Shown piece by piece: positions 31,520-38,885 of a DNA stretch of 44,817 nt. The notes under the pieces were generated by a model that saw only the letters and a list, made by a program, of their open reading frames with translations, had not been told where the DNA came from and made no database searches. The position numbers and the translations under genes are program-made. Source of the stretch: a virus; IMG/VR virus record IMGVR_UViG_3300028393_000109, positions 1-44,817 of that record; one strand, written 5' to 3'. The stretch's first letter is position 1. The number at the start of each line of letters is the position of its first letter.

Positions 31520-31677
31520 TGAGAAGGTATTTAATAGAGTACTACGCGGAGCATAACGACGAGTGCGTAGACTTAGAGACGATAGTAGAGGCTGACTCAA
31601 TAGCTGAGGCATTGCTTATATTTGACAAGCAGTACAAACGTATAACATCAATAACAGAATTGCCTTATGGAGAATAG
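31519..31677 (+). CDS. 52-residue acidic protein
   Basis: MRRYLIEYYAEHNDECVDLE, then TIVEADSIAEALLIFDKQYK. The beta-alpha-beta pattern (EADSIAEALLIFDK) resembles the many small phage proteins with a strand, an A.S..EA helix and a strand. Overlaps the next gene by 11 bases. Confidence 0.6.
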   Translation: MRRYLIEYYAEHNDECVDLETIVEADSIAEALLIFDKQYKRITSITELPYGE

Positions 31678-31930
31678 TATACCAACAGCAGTAGAATGGT
31701 TAGCAAATGAACTTTATGAAAAGTTTGAAATGAAAGGAGATGGTATTTTATATGATGAAATACTTAATCAAGCCAAAGAAATAGAGAAGAAGCAACTATT
31801 CTTATCTTCTAATACTTCTGCAAAAGAAGCATATAAAGCAGGACAAACATCAATGTATTGTGGCTGTTATGAATATGATGGATGTACTACTTATGAAGAA
31901 TGGTTGTATAATCAATATAAAAACAAATAA
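31667..31930 (+). CDS. TAVEWL-type small protein, copy 1
   Basis: An 87-residue helical protein. PTAVEWLANELYEK and EILNQAKEIEKKQ match a common family of small Bacteroidota phage proteins; the gene at 32824 carries the same TAVEWL start and an EALEIEK helix. The C-terminus has a short CGCYEYDGC motif. No function is known to me. Confidence 0.7.
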   Translation: MENSIPTAVEWLANELYEKFEMKGDGILYDEILNQAKEIEKKQLFLSSNTSAKEAYKAGQTSMYCGCYEYDGCTTYEEWLYNQYKNK

Positions 31931-31934
31931 GATT

Positions 31935-32123
31935 ATGAAAATAATAGTAAAAAGAAACGAGCAACAACCAGAAATTACAATTGATTTAAAAGACGTTATT
32001 TTTTCTTATGCAATTAGAAATTCTTTTATATTAGCATTAGAAATTGAAGGATTTACACAAGATTCAATATCAGAAATTTTTAATACAAATTTTGATAAAA
32101 TTGAATGTAAAGAAACAAATTAA
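31935..32123 (+). CDS. 62-residue protein of unknown function
   Basis: Starts at Met 31935 (MKIIVKRNEQQPEITIDLKD), 4 bases after the previous stop. The longer upstream frame would overlap the preceding gene by 71 bases and is rejected. One strand pair, then a helix SYAIRNSFILALEIEGF. Not recognised. Confidence 0.6.
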   Translation: MKIIVKRNEQQPEITIDLKDVIFSYAIRNSFILALEIEGFTQDSISEIFNTNFDKIECKETN

Positions 32124-32134
32124 AAAGAAATAAG

Positions 32135-32335
32135 ATGAACATAGCAAATGAAATACTATGGGATATGTTTCAAAGGAGTAATTGTACACAAACAGAGTTT
32201 TGTATAAGACTTGGCTATAGAACACACACTCCTAATATGTCTCAATGGCTCTCAGGAAATACAGACTTATCTTTGAACTTATTAAAGAAGTTCTGTGATA
32301 CATTAAACTTTACATTAAAAATAGAATTGTTATGA
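32135..32335 (+). CDS. Small XRE/Cro-like helix-turn-helix protein, copy 1
   Basis: A 66-residue protein. QRSNCTQTEFCIRLGY, then NMSQWLSGNTDLSLNLLKKF, reads as the four-helix HTH of Cro/CI-type proteins, with the recognition helix near PNMSQWLSG. A near-identical copy lies at 42237-42437. It ends FTLKIELL and overlaps the next gene by ATGA. It likely binds DNA as a dimer; candidate partner for the dyads in modules A and B. Confidence 0.75.
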   Translation: MNIANEILWDMFQRSNCTQTEFCIRLGYRTHTPNMSQWLSGNTDLSLNLLKKFCDTLNFTLKIELL

Positions 32336-32586
32336 CATTAAAAGAAAAGTTTTTACCATTTGTAGATTGGATGGACTTACAAGATGATTGTACTGATAGA
32401 AATTGGGCATTAAGAAATGCTAATGCATGTGAACAAATAGCAGATGAATTTGCTATTGAATTTACAGAGTGGAAAGATAAATTTATAAGTGAGGTAGGTG
32501 ATTGGAAGCAAGATGGTGTTTATTTAAAAAATAGCTATACTACAAAAGAACTATTAGAACTTTATAAAAAAGAGAAAGGATTATGA
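32332..32586 (+). CDS. Partner of XRE copy 1, EIADEFAI-type protein
   Basis: An 84-residue helical protein (MTLKEKFLPFVDWMDLQDDC). ACEQIADEFAIEFTEW and LLELYKKEKGL are shared with the 84-residue protein at 42434 and partly with the 63-residue one at 41281. It always follows the XRE gene with an ATGA overlap, so the two act as a unit. Function unknown. Confidence 0.7.
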   Translation: MTLKEKFLPFVDWMDLQDDCTDRNWALRNANACEQIADEFAIEFTEWKDKFISEVGDWKQDGVYLKNSYTTKELLELYKKEKGL

Positions 32587-32822
32587 AATATAGAATTGTT
32601 ATTAAAACAGAAGTGAGTGGTAAAAAATGTTACTATGTTCAAAAGAAATTTTTATTCTTTTTTTGGATATATCTTGCTGAAATAAGAGATATGTCAATGA
32701 GTTTACATAATGTTGGTTTTTCTACTTTAAATGAAGCTGAAGAATATATGCAATATCATATAGATGATGACAACAAAGAGCAACAAAGTAAAATTATAAA
32801 ACGAGAAATATATAAAAAATAA
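32583..32822 (+). CDS. 79-residue protein of unknown function
   Basis: MKYRIVIKTEVSGKKCYYVQ, then KKFLFFFWIYLAEI and a charged helix EEYMQYHIDDDNKEQQSKII. The pattern (strand, YYVQKK, aromatic strand, helix EAEEYM) occurs in small Flavobacterium-type phage proteins. Coupled by ATGA to the gene before. Confidence 0.65.
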   Translation: MKYRIVIKTEVSGKKCYYVQKKFLFFFWIYLAEIRDMSMSLHNVGFSTLNEAEEYMQYHIDDDNKEQQSKIIKREIYKK

Positions 32823-32823
32823 A

Positions 32824-33024
32824 ATGACAGCAGTAGAATGGTTGGTAGATAAGATACTTGTAGAGAATGAGGTATACACTGACAGCGAAGGAGAATGGAT
32901 TGATGAGCCAAGAATTGAGTATATAAACGCTTACAAGTCACACGTCGACTTATCGCAGTATGTTGCAGAGGCATTAGAGATAGAGAAAACATATAAACAC
33001 CAATCAAATAAAGAATCCTTGTAA
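32824..33024 (+). CDS. TAVEWL-type small protein, copy 2
   Basis: A 66-residue protein (MTAVEWLVDKILVENEVYTD). It shares the TAVEWL N-terminus and the VAEALEIEKTY helix with the family of 31667-31930, but is shorter. An ATG-less frame across the stop (about 32990-33104) reads KRYNVGRNNGRITADIGWWM and may be a decayed extension. Function unknown. Confidence 0.65.
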   Translation: MTAVEWLVDKILVENEVYTDSEGEWIDEPRIEYINAYKSHVDLSQYVAEALEIEKTYKHQSNKESL

Positions 33025-33159
33025 ACGCTACAATGTAGGTCGCAATAATGGTCGTATCACTGCTGATATTGGTTGGTGGATGTTATTCATAAGTCAGTAA
33101 ATTATTGTATGCGTGACTTTTGCCGTGGAGAGTAACGGCTTAATTTTAAATTTAACAAT

Positions 33160-33561
33160 ATGAGAAATATATGGAACGAGGCACAGAATGATGTGTTGAG
33201 TACACGGCTTGCTACAAATGAGTCAGTATCGTACATCCGAAAGGGTATAAAGATTGAGAACAAGAACGAACATATAAAGATATACAACACAAAGTTCGCT
33301 AACGACTTCTACAAGGAGTTGACAAAAGAGCAGTACGAGTTGTTTTTACTTCGTGGTTGGAGAGTTGGGTGCTACACGATGGCCATAAGTAATTACAGGA
33401 GGTCATTAGAGAGGCTATCCAAGAAGATAATTACAGAGATCAACACTAGGAAGAACGGAAGGCATTATCAAGCCTTAAAAGAGACTAGAAACGATTTGAT
33501 GAACAGATTTACAGAAACACTTAAATTATTACAAATAGAAAACAATGGAAAACGTATTTAA
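33160..33561 (+). CDS. 133-residue basic protein before the annealing protein
   Basis: MRNIWNEAQNDVLSTRLATN, then GWRVGCYTMAISNYRRSLER and a helical basic C-terminus (NTRKNGRHYQALKETRNDLM). It overlaps the DUF1071 gene by 17 bases, so it belongs to the recombination operon. No domain recognised. The 135 bases before it hold a small hairpin (GCCGT/ACGGC, 33121 on) but no consensus promoter. Confidence 0.7.
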   Translation: MRNIWNEAQNDVLSTRLATNESVSYIRKGIKIENKNEHIKIYNTKFANDFYKELTKEQYELFLLRGWRVGCYTMAISNYRRSLERLSKKIITEINTRKNGRHYQALKETRNDLMNRFTETLKLLQIENNGKRI

Positions 33562-34123
33562 AAGATTATCAGAGGTTGACGTAAAGTCAAAGATTGTAAA
33601 GAAAGGTAACCAAGACTACCTAAGCTGGAGTAACGCATGGTCAATGCTAAAGCAGAACTATCCGACAGCACAGAGAATTGTGTACGAGGATAGCCTAACA
33701 GGTCTTAACTATTTCACTGACCACAAGACAGCATATGTAAAGGTGGGCGTTATAGTTGATGGCATAGAGCATATCGACTACCTTCCAATTATGAGCTACA
33801 ATAACAAGTCAATTAAGATTGAGGACATTACCTCGTTTGAGGTTACTAAAACCATACAAAGGTCTATGACTAAGGCTATTGCGATGCACGGGTTGGGGCT
33901 TTCTCTTTGGCATGGAAGTGATCTAATCGACACGGTGAAGTCAGCCAAAACCCCTACTTCAAAGATAGATTTGGCTGTGAATGATTCCAATTGGGCTGGC
34001 GTTGTTGCATATGTTACAGCCAACAAAACAAAGCTAGACCTAGCATCTATCGTTAAGAACCTAAGCATTAAGTATAACCTATCAACAAGTGTTAAGAAAA
34101 GCCTTGGTGACCTATTAAAGTAA
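33545..34123 (+). CDS. Single-strand annealing protein, Sak3 / DUF1071
   Basis: A 192-residue recombinase that anneals complementary single strands. DUF1071 hallmarks: DYLSWSNAWSMLKQNYP (24-40), HKTAYVKVGVIVDGIEH (60-76), LPIMSYNNKSI (80-90), and VTKTIQRSMTKAIAMHGLGL (100-119). The C-terminal ~60 residues form a helical extension. It works with the PD-(D/E)XK exonuclease at 35486. AP2-like and HNH genes now lie between the two. It overlaps the gene before and lies 4 bases before the next one. Confidence 0.88.
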   Translation: MENVFKRLSEVDVKSKIVKKGNQDYLSWSNAWSMLKQNYPTAQRIVYEDSLTGLNYFTDHKTAYVKVGVIVDGIEHIDYLPIMSYNNKSIKIEDITSFEVTKTIQRSMTKAIAMHGLGLSLWHGSDLIDTVKSAKTPTSKIDLAVNDSNWAGVVAYVTANKTKLDLASIVKNLSIKYNLSTSVKKSLGDLLK

Positions 34124-34127
34124 AGAC

Positions 34128-34385
34128 ATGAAACAACTAGATAAAGATTTTTATTTAACCCCTGATAGTTATTCGGGGGTTGTACTGAATAAGACTTGTC
34201 ATAAGACAAAGAAGAACGGAGAGGTGATTGAGTTCATCGACAAGTGGTACTATCCAAACTATGTGTTTGCCTTGCAGAAGTATGCCAAGCTAAAACAAGA
34301 ACAGATAGGCGAACTAGATGAGATGTTAAAGGTGTATGAACAGACATTAAACGTAATTAAGAGCTATGCCACAAATACAATATAA
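34128..34385 (+). CDS. 85-residue protein in the recombination operon
   Basis: MKQLDKDFYLTPDSYSGVVL, then NKWYYPNYVFALQKYAKLKQ-like helices ending in a coiled coil (ELDEMLKVYEQTLNVIKSYA). The IDKWYYPNYVFALQKY part resembles small proteins beside annealing proteins in other phages. Function unknown. Overlaps the next gene by 20 bases. Confidence 0.65.
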   Translation: MKQLDKDFYLTPDSYSGVVLNKTCHKTKKNGEVIEFIDKWYYPNYVFALQKYAKLKQEQIGELDEMLKVYEQTLNVIKSYATNTI

Positions 34386-34584
34386 GCACAAGGGAAGGAG
34401 CGAAAGATACCAGCATGTGTATCTTTGCTCCCATAACGGGTACGAAATGTTTCGTATGAGGATACAGATAGACAACAAGAAGTACATCAAGGACTACCAC
34501 ACGGAACGCGAAGCGGCCTTGGCCGTAGACCATCTATTAATTAAACATAGGCTAGAACCTAAAAACATACTAAAAAGATTATGA
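34366..34584 (+). CDS. AP2-like DNA-binding protein
   Basis: A 72-residue basic protein. ERYQHVYLCSHNGYEMFRMR, then IQIDNKKYIKDYHTEREAAL and AVDHLLIKH follow the AP2/ERF layout: three strands and an EAA.A.D helix. In phages such domains occur alone or attached to HNH endonucleases. An HNH gene lies 119 bases downstream, so this may be a separated DNA-targeting partner. Confidence 0.65.
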   Translation: MPQIQYKHKGRSERYQHVYLCSHNGYEMFRMRIQIDNKKYIKDYHTEREAALAVDHLLIKHRLEPKNILKRL

Positions 34585-34593
34585 TTTTTTTTG

Positions 34594-34601
34594 TATATTT
34601 G
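34594..34601 (+). promoter_or_regulatory. -7 box before the HNH leader
   Basis: TATATTTG matches TAnnTTTG; the -33 region (around 34570) is weak. The start would lie just before the hairpin arm at 34607. Confidence 0.5.
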
Positions 34602-34606
34602 CAGGA

Positions 34607-34676
34607 GTAATGAAGTGAGACGCATTACAGTCTAAAACATTAAACAATCCTGTCAAGGAGGCACGTCTCACATTAC
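34607..34676 (+). ncRNA. Long hairpin leader of the HNH gene
   Basis: GTAAT (34607-34611) and GTGAGACG (34615-34622) pair with CGTCTCAC (34664-34671) and ATTAC (34672-34676), with a 3-base bulge; the loop is about 41 bases. The loop 3' side contains AAGGAGG, but the HNH start is 28 bases beyond the stem. The leader is part of, or borders, an inserted HNH unit. Confidence 0.6.
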
Positions 34677-34703
34677 TGCCGAATTGATGGGATTTTGTTT
34701 TAT

Positions 34704-35489
34704 ATGAAAGTTTGTACAAAGTGTAAGGTAGAGAAAGAATTAACTGAATTTAATAAAGGTAATGAACCTAAAACAGGACTTCAGTATAAATGTAAAAAAT
34801 GTTTAAAAGATTATAGAAACGAAAACAAAAATATTATTTCAGAAAAACAAAAGATATATCGTATTAAAAATAAAGATGAAATAAGTAAAAATCAAAAAGA
34901 ATATAGAGCAAAAAATACAGATAAAATAAAAGAAAATAAAAAAATATATACTCTAAAAAATAGAGATATTTTAAATAAAAAAAAGAAAGAATACTATTAC
35001 AATAATACAGATAGAATAAAAGAGTACGGTCTATCATATCGAGATAAAAATAATGAAATAATAAAGCAAAAACAAAAAGATTATTATTTAAAGAATAAAG
35101 AAAAAATTATACTTAATACAAAGAATTACGCTTTAAAAAATAAAGAAAAAAGGAATAAAAATCAGGCAAAAAGAAAATTAATTGATCCTTTATTTAAATT
35201 AAAATGCAACACATATAATTTAATTTATATTTCAATAAAAAAACAAGGTTATTCTAAAAAATCTAAAACATACCAAATCCTTGGATGCACATTTGAAGAA
35301 TTTAAACTTCATTTAGAAAACCAATTTACAGAAGGAATGTCTTGGGAAAATCAAGGTGAATGGCATTTAGACCATATATACCCTGTATCTTTAGCTAAAA
35401 ACGAAGATGAATTAATTAAATTAAACCATTATACAAACTTTCAACCACTTTGGGCGATAGATAACATTAAAAAATCAAATAAAATATGA
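34704..35489 (+). CDS. HNH endonuclease with N-terminal zinc motif
   Basis: A 261-residue protein starting MKVCTKCKVEKELTEFNK; the two CxxC pairs (CTKC, CKKC) should bind zinc. The middle is a degenerate ~13-residue Lys/Asn/Tyr repeat (KNKDEISKNQKEYRAKN), probably a basic DNA-binding rod. The HNH core is WHLDHIYPVSLAKNEDEL, then LNHYTNFQPLWAIDNIKKSN. It is strikingly A-rich compared with its neighbours. Its stop overlaps the exonuclease start. It resembles free-standing homing endonucleases inserted between genes. Confidence 0.88.
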   Translation: MKVCTKCKVEKELTEFNKGNEPKTGLQYKCKKCLKDYRNENKNIISEKQKIYRIKNKDEISKNQKEYRAKNTDKIKENKKIYTLKNRDILNKKKKEYYYNNTDRIKEYGLSYRDKNNEIIKQKQKDYYLKNKEKIILNTKNYALKNKEKRNKNQAKRKLIDPLFKLKCNTYNLIYISIKKQGYSKKSKTYQILGCTFEEFKLHLENQFTEGMSWENQGEWHLDHIYPVSLAKNEDELIKLNHYTNFQPLWAIDNIKKSNKI

Positions 35490-36217
35490 AAAATACAATT
35501 GAAGAATTAAGAAAAGACGAATCTTATTATGGTGATTTCGGTAATAAATTTCTATCTAATAGTGCTGTAGGTGTATTATTGTCAAACCCAAAAATGTTTG
35601 GAATTAAACAAACTCCTACAGTCCCTATGCTTAGAGGAAGTTATTTTCACACGGCTATTTTAGAACCTCATAAACTAATAGATTTTGAAGTTGTTGAGGC
35701 TTCTACAAGATCTACGAATATCTACAAAGATGCGGTTTCTAAGAGCGGTAAGGATATATTATTGCTAAAGAATGAGGTAGATGATGTCGAGGAAATGGTT
35801 AAAACTATAAAATCTAATTTTCATTTTTACGAGAATATATATAGAAATGGTAACATATACGAAGAGCCAGCTATTGGTGAGTTATTCGGTTTACCATTTA
35901 AAGGTAAGGCAGATATAGTTACAGATGAAATTTTAATTGATATTAAAACCACGTCTAGCATTAAAGATTTCAAATGGTCAGCTAAGAAATATAATTATGA
36001 TAGTCAATGTTATATTTACCAACACTTGTTTGACAAACCATTGGTTTTTTATGTAATAGATAGTACCACTAAAGAATTAGGAGTGTTTGAACCTTCAGAG
36101 GACTTCGTTATGGGAGGTAAGAATAAGGTCGAGCAAGCGTGTGAGGTGTACAATAAGTTCTTCGGTAAAAATAAAACTGAAGAAATAAACAATTATTTTG
36201 TACAAGATACACTTTAA
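35486..36217 (+). CDS. PD-(D/E)XK exonuclease (RecE/Cas4/YqaJ-like)
   Basis: A 243-residue nuclease. Motifs: RGSYFHTAILEP (H55), EEPAIGELFGLPFKGKADIV (E127, D143), LIDIKTT (D152, K154) and YDSQCYIYQHLF (Q174, Y178), the order of phage 5'-3' exonucleases related to RecE/exonuclease VIII. It makes the single-stranded ends used by the DUF1071 annealing protein. Its ATG overlaps the HNH stop by 4 bases, so HNH insertion has kept the frame intact. A promoter lies just before and over its stop. Confidence 0.85.
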   Translation: MKNTIEELRKDESYYGDFGNKFLSNSAVGVLLSNPKMFGIKQTPTVPMLRGSYFHTAILEPHKLIDFEVVEASTRSTNIYKDAVSKSGKDILLLKNEVDDVEEMVKTIKSNFHFYENIYRNGNIYEEPAIGELFGLPFKGKADIVTDEILIDIKTTSSIKDFKWSAKKYNYDSQCYIYQHLFDKPLVFYVIDSTTKELGVFEPSEDFVMGGKNKVEQACEVYNKFFGKNKTEEINNYFVQDTL

Positions 36218-36230
36218 TTTATTATATTTG
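36197..36230 (+). promoter_or_regulatory. Promoter of the SSB-like gene
   Basis: TTTG at 36197-36200, 22 bases, then TATATTTG at 36223-36230 (TAnnTTTG match; spacing one base above the usual range). It overlaps the exonuclease stop and would start a ~245-base leader. Confidence 0.65.
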
Positions 36231-36235
36231 CGAAG

Positions 36236-36460
36236 ATAATTCCAATGCTCGCTGTTAGGTGATGTATAAAAACGAAAAAGGGTTAATAGTAGTATTCACA
36301 AACCAGTAACCCTGAAAGACCAAGGTTGGAATAAGTCAAGTGTAGTTCAGTTAGTTAGAACATTAGGAAGTAATTAACCCTGAAGGTCGTGGGAGCATTA
36401 CCCACCACTTGACCAACACAACTACTGATCAGTGACCTCACACGAGGAGTAATTATTAAC
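36236..36460 (+). ncRNA. Structured leader RNA with exclusive pairings
   Basis: P1 GTCAAGTG (36335-36342) pairs with CACTTGAC (36406-36413). Inside it are P2 GTTC/GAAC (36345-36348, 36358-36361) and P3 GTGGG/CCCAC (36389-36393, 36401-36405), P3 directly next to P1. Upstream, GGGTTAAT (36280-36287) can pair either with TAACCC (36307-36312) or, more fully, with ATTAACCC (36373-36380) inside the junction. ACTGATCAGT and CCTC/GAGG hairpins follow. A riboswitch-like or protein-sensing leader controlling the SSB-like gene is possible; no known family is claimed. Confidence 0.6.
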
Positions 36461-36479
36461 AATTAAAATTAAATGTATT

Positions 36480-36743
36480 ATGGACAAAATTTTTGCAGAT
36501 GGATTTATCTTTAAAAGAAGCGAGAAAGCACCTGACTTCGTGGTGGGAAACATTAGTATTAAGGTGGAGGATGCATCGGCATTTTTAAGAAAGCACGACA
36601 AGAACGGATGGGTGAATTTGCAGGTAAAAACTTCGAAAGAAGGCAAGCACTACATGGAGCTTGATACTTTTGAACCAAAGCAACAAGGACAGCCTCAGGC
36701 ACCTACTAAACAAGAAGAGGTACAAGACGGACTTCCATTCTAA
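36480..36743 (+). CDS. Single-stranded DNA-binding protein, SSB-like
   Basis: An 87-residue protein. MDKIFADGFIFKRSEKAPDF and SIKVEDASAFLRKHDKNGWV are typical of short phage OB-fold single-strand binders in Bacteroidota phages. The C-terminus (EEVQDGLPF) mimics the acidic DDxPF tip with which SSBs recruit partners. It has a private promoter, a long structured leader and a strong terminator, so it is a separate unit. It covers single strands made by the nearby helicase and exonuclease. Confidence 0.8.
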   Translation: MDKIFADGFIFKRSEKAPDFVVGNISIKVEDASAFLRKHDKNGWVNLQVKTSKEGKHYMELDTFEPKQQGQPQAPTKQEEVQDGLPF

Positions 36744-36751
36744 AATTAACC

Positions 36752-36776
36752 AAGCCCCTTTCACGAGGGGCTTTTT
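36752..36776 (+). terminator. Intrinsic terminator of the SSB-like gene
   Basis: AAGCCCCT/AGGGGCTT (8 pairs, loop TTCACG) followed by TTT, 8 bases after the SSB-like stop. Textbook rho-independent form. Confidence 0.9.
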
Positions 36777-36790
36777 AAACCTTAAGAATT

Positions 36791-37030
36791 ATGAAGACAA
36801 TAACAATAGACTTAACAAAATTTCTTTACTATTTACTACCTATAGTAATAATATATATATTTATATTTAAAAGAATATATAAGGTTCATAAAGAAACATG
36901 GAATAAATATGAAGATTATTTTTTTGAATTTGTTTTTCTTATATCAACTTTATTTACAATTATAGCAAGCGGCATATACTTCGTTATACTACATTTATTA
37001 TTAGACTTTAATTACACAATTAAATTATGA
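36791..37030 (+). CDS. 79-residue protein with two membrane segments
   Basis: MKTITIDLTKFLYYLLPIVI, a charged stretch KVHKETWNKYEDYF, then FVFLISTLFTIIASGIYFVI. Two helices with a cytoplasmic-type loop. It follows the terminator by 14 bases, so it needs its own or read-through transcription. Function unknown; membrane early proteins can exclude other phages, but nothing shows that here. Overlaps the next gene by ATGA. Confidence 0.6.
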   Translation: MKTITIDLTKFLYYLLPIVIIYIFIFKRIYKVHKETWNKYEDYFFEFVFLISTLFTIIASGIYFVILHLLLDFNYTIKL

Positions 37031-37353
37031 GTGGAGGAGCATTTGAGTACACGCAATACAACATCACGATGATCGCTGATGAGATTGAAAAAGAGATAGA
37101 ACGCAATGGTCGTGCTAAAACAAGAGAAGAACTAAAGAATGAAGGCTGGAGAAATGACGAGTGGTATGAGAAATACCCAGAAGATCTAAACTGGTACAAG
37201 CATCCAGACGAAATCATTGAGAAGTTTAAGGAAGGTGTTGAGATACTAAGGAAAGCCTATGTATATGCTCAACGAATTGATTGGCTACTATCTGGTGATG
37301 ATGGAGAAGAAACATTTATTGAACGATTAAAACAAGATCTAAGTAAGTTATGA
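37027..37353 (+). CDS. SGGAFEY-type protein, 108 residues
   Basis: MSGGAFEYTQYNITMIADEI, then EEIERNG-type helices and VYAQRIDWLLSGDDGEETFI. The MSGGAFEY start and RIDWLLSGDDGEE end mark a family seen often in Bacteroidota phages, with no known function. Helical and acidic. Overlaps the next small gene by ATGA. Confidence 0.75.
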   Translation: MSGGAFEYTQYNITMIADEIEKEIERNGRAKTREELKNEGWRNDEWYEKYPEDLNWYKHPDEIIEKFKEGVEILRKAYVYAQRIDWLLSGDDGEETFIERLKQDLSKL

Positions 37354-37445
37354 AACAATATAAAAAAGAAAGAATAATGATAGAGATAAGTGCTTGGACA
37401 ATTTTTATCTCACTAATAATAACAATAATATATGCTATAGTATGA
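37350..37445 (+). CDS. 31-residue membrane peptide
   Basis: MKQYKKERIMIEISAWTIFI, then SLIITIIYAIV. Basic N-terminus and one membrane segment. It shares ATGA overlaps with both neighbours, which supports translation. Confidence 0.5.
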   Translation: MKQYKKERIMIEISAWTIFISLIITIIYAIV

Positions 37446-37771
37446 ACCTAAACGACATGCAGAGAATCTCTGAGAGGTACCAAAAAATTAAGGAGGCTCA
37501 AGACGATATAGACGACATGAATAAGATAGCTGAGTATATGCTTGACAATCAAGTAGGTGCTTGGGTATCTGTGGATATTGAACTTGAGACAGAGAAGGAA
37601 AATCTTAGCAACTGGGTGTCAACAATGACTAGTTTTGCATACGCAATAAAAGAACCTAACACTATAGGATTCTCTGTAAAGATGCCAGACACAATAGTGC
37701 TGGAAGCTATAGGAATACTTCTAAGAAACAAACAACAACGTATTAAACAACTGATACAAGATGGAAATTGA
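37442..37771 (+). CDS. 109-residue helical protein
   Basis: Start at 37442 (MNLNDMQRISERYQKIKEAQ), overlapping the membrane peptide by ATGA. The longer upstream frame is rejected because it would overlap that peptide fully. An N-terminal coiled coil, a beta middle (GAWVSVDIELE) and a C-terminal helix LRNKQQRIKQLIQDGN. Function unknown; overlaps the ABC-GNAT gene by 11 bases. Confidence 0.65.
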   Translation: MNLNDMQRISERYQKIKEAQDDIDDMNKIAEYMLDNQVGAWVSVDIELETEKENLSNWVSTMTSFAYAIKEPNTIGFSVKMPDTIVLEAIGILLRNKQQRIKQLIQDGN

Positions 37772-38885
37772 ATTAAAATCTAAGATTATAAATGATAAGT
37801 ACACTGAGTATGTGTATGAAGCATTTGATATTCAGAACAAAGAAGAAACTTGTGTTTCTGTGTCTATGAATTTAGGTGAAGCAAAAAACTTTGATTGGAA
37901 TATTGGAGTTATTCTAGGTGGATCTGGAAGTGGAAAAACTACTATACTTAAAAAATGTGGTGAACTAAAACAACCTAAATTTGATCAAGATAAACCATTA
38001 ATAAGCAACTTTGATTGGCTAGATCCAAAAGATGCTACGTTGGTACTTACATCAATGGGTTTATCATCTGTTCCTACTTGGTTAAGACCATTTCATACAC
38101 TAAGTAATGGGGAACAATATAGAGCCATATTAGCATATTTGGTTTCATCAGCTAAGGATGGAGAAGTTATTTTAATTGATGAGTATACCTCTGTAGTAGA
38201 TAGAGATGTGGCAAAGGCTATGAGTTTTGCATTGCAGAAATATATTCGTAGAGAAAATAAAAGAATTATAGTTTCATCTTGTCATTATGATATATTAGAA
38301 TGGTTAATGCCAGATTGGACATGTTCACCACAAAAGGGAGGCACACTCGAAAGGTGTGACTATCGAAGGCGACCAGAAATCTCATTACAAGTTAGTAGAG
38401 TCGAGGTTGAAACTTGGGACTTCTTCAAAAAACATCATTATCTAACGGAAGATGTGAATAAAAGTTGTAAGTTTTTATTGTTTGAATGGAATGATAAGCC
38501 AGTTGGTATAGTAGCTATAATTAATCAGCCAAGAAAGGGTTGCCAAAATGGATTTGCTTTAAGTAGAACTGTTATATTACCAGATTTTCAAGGAATGGGA
38601 TTAGGGGTTAAATTATCTGAGTTTGCATGTGCTATTATAAAGAATCAAGGTGGACTATGCTTTACAAAAACAATTAATCCAGCACTAGGTATTTATAGAA
38701 ATAAAAGTAAATTTTGGAGAGGAACGGCAATGAATAATAAGATAAGACACAAATCAAGTAGTTCATCTGATACATCAGCAAGAAATAGATTAGAAAGAGC
38801 ATCTTACTGCCACGAATATATTGGAGATAGCATAAGTGGTTATGAAGAATTATTATTACCAATAAACGAAATGAGAAACAAATGA
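37761..38885 (+). CDS. ABC-type ATPase fused to a GNAT acetyltransferase domain
   Basis: A 374-residue soluble protein. ABC ATPase part: Walker A GGSGSGKT (53-60), signature LSNGEQ (114-119), Walker B VILIDE (136-141) and H-loop His (SSCH, residue 175). From about 208, a GNAT fold: LLFEWNDKPVGIVAIINQP, then SRTVILPDFQGMGLGVKLSE with the acyl-CoA loop QGMGLG (277-282). This order matches the COG2401-type ABC ATPase-acetyltransferase fusions. There are no membrane segments, so it is not a transporter. Placement before the primase-helicase hints at a DNA-related role, perhaps Mom-like base modification; that is inference. Confidence 0.82.
   Translation: MEIELKSKIINDKYTEYVYEAFDIQNKEETCVSVSMNLGEAKNFDWNIGVILGGSGSGKTTILKKCGELKQPKFDQDKPLISNFDWLDPKDATLVLTSMGLSSVPTWLRPFHTLSNGEQYRAILAYLVSSAKDGEVILIDEYTSVVDRDVAKAMSFALQKYIRRENKRIIVSSCHYDILEWLMPDWTCSPQKGGTLERCDYRRRPEISLQVSRVEVETWDFFKKHHYLTEDVNKSCKFLLFEWNDKPVGIVAIINQPRKGCQNGFALSRTVILPDFQGMGLGVKLSEFACAIIKNQGGLCFTKTINPALGIYRNKSKFWRGTAMNNKIRHKSSSSSDTSARNRLERASYCHEYIGDSISGYEELLLPINEMRNK

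Noticed and set aside
33051-33095. 14-codon frame with a lipobox-like GGC
   Set aside because: Too short, with no leader or promoter.
32990-33104. Protein-like frame KRYNVGRNNGRITADIGWWM after the 66-codon gene
   Set aside because: It has no start codon and would need a frameshift; kept only as a possible decayed extension.
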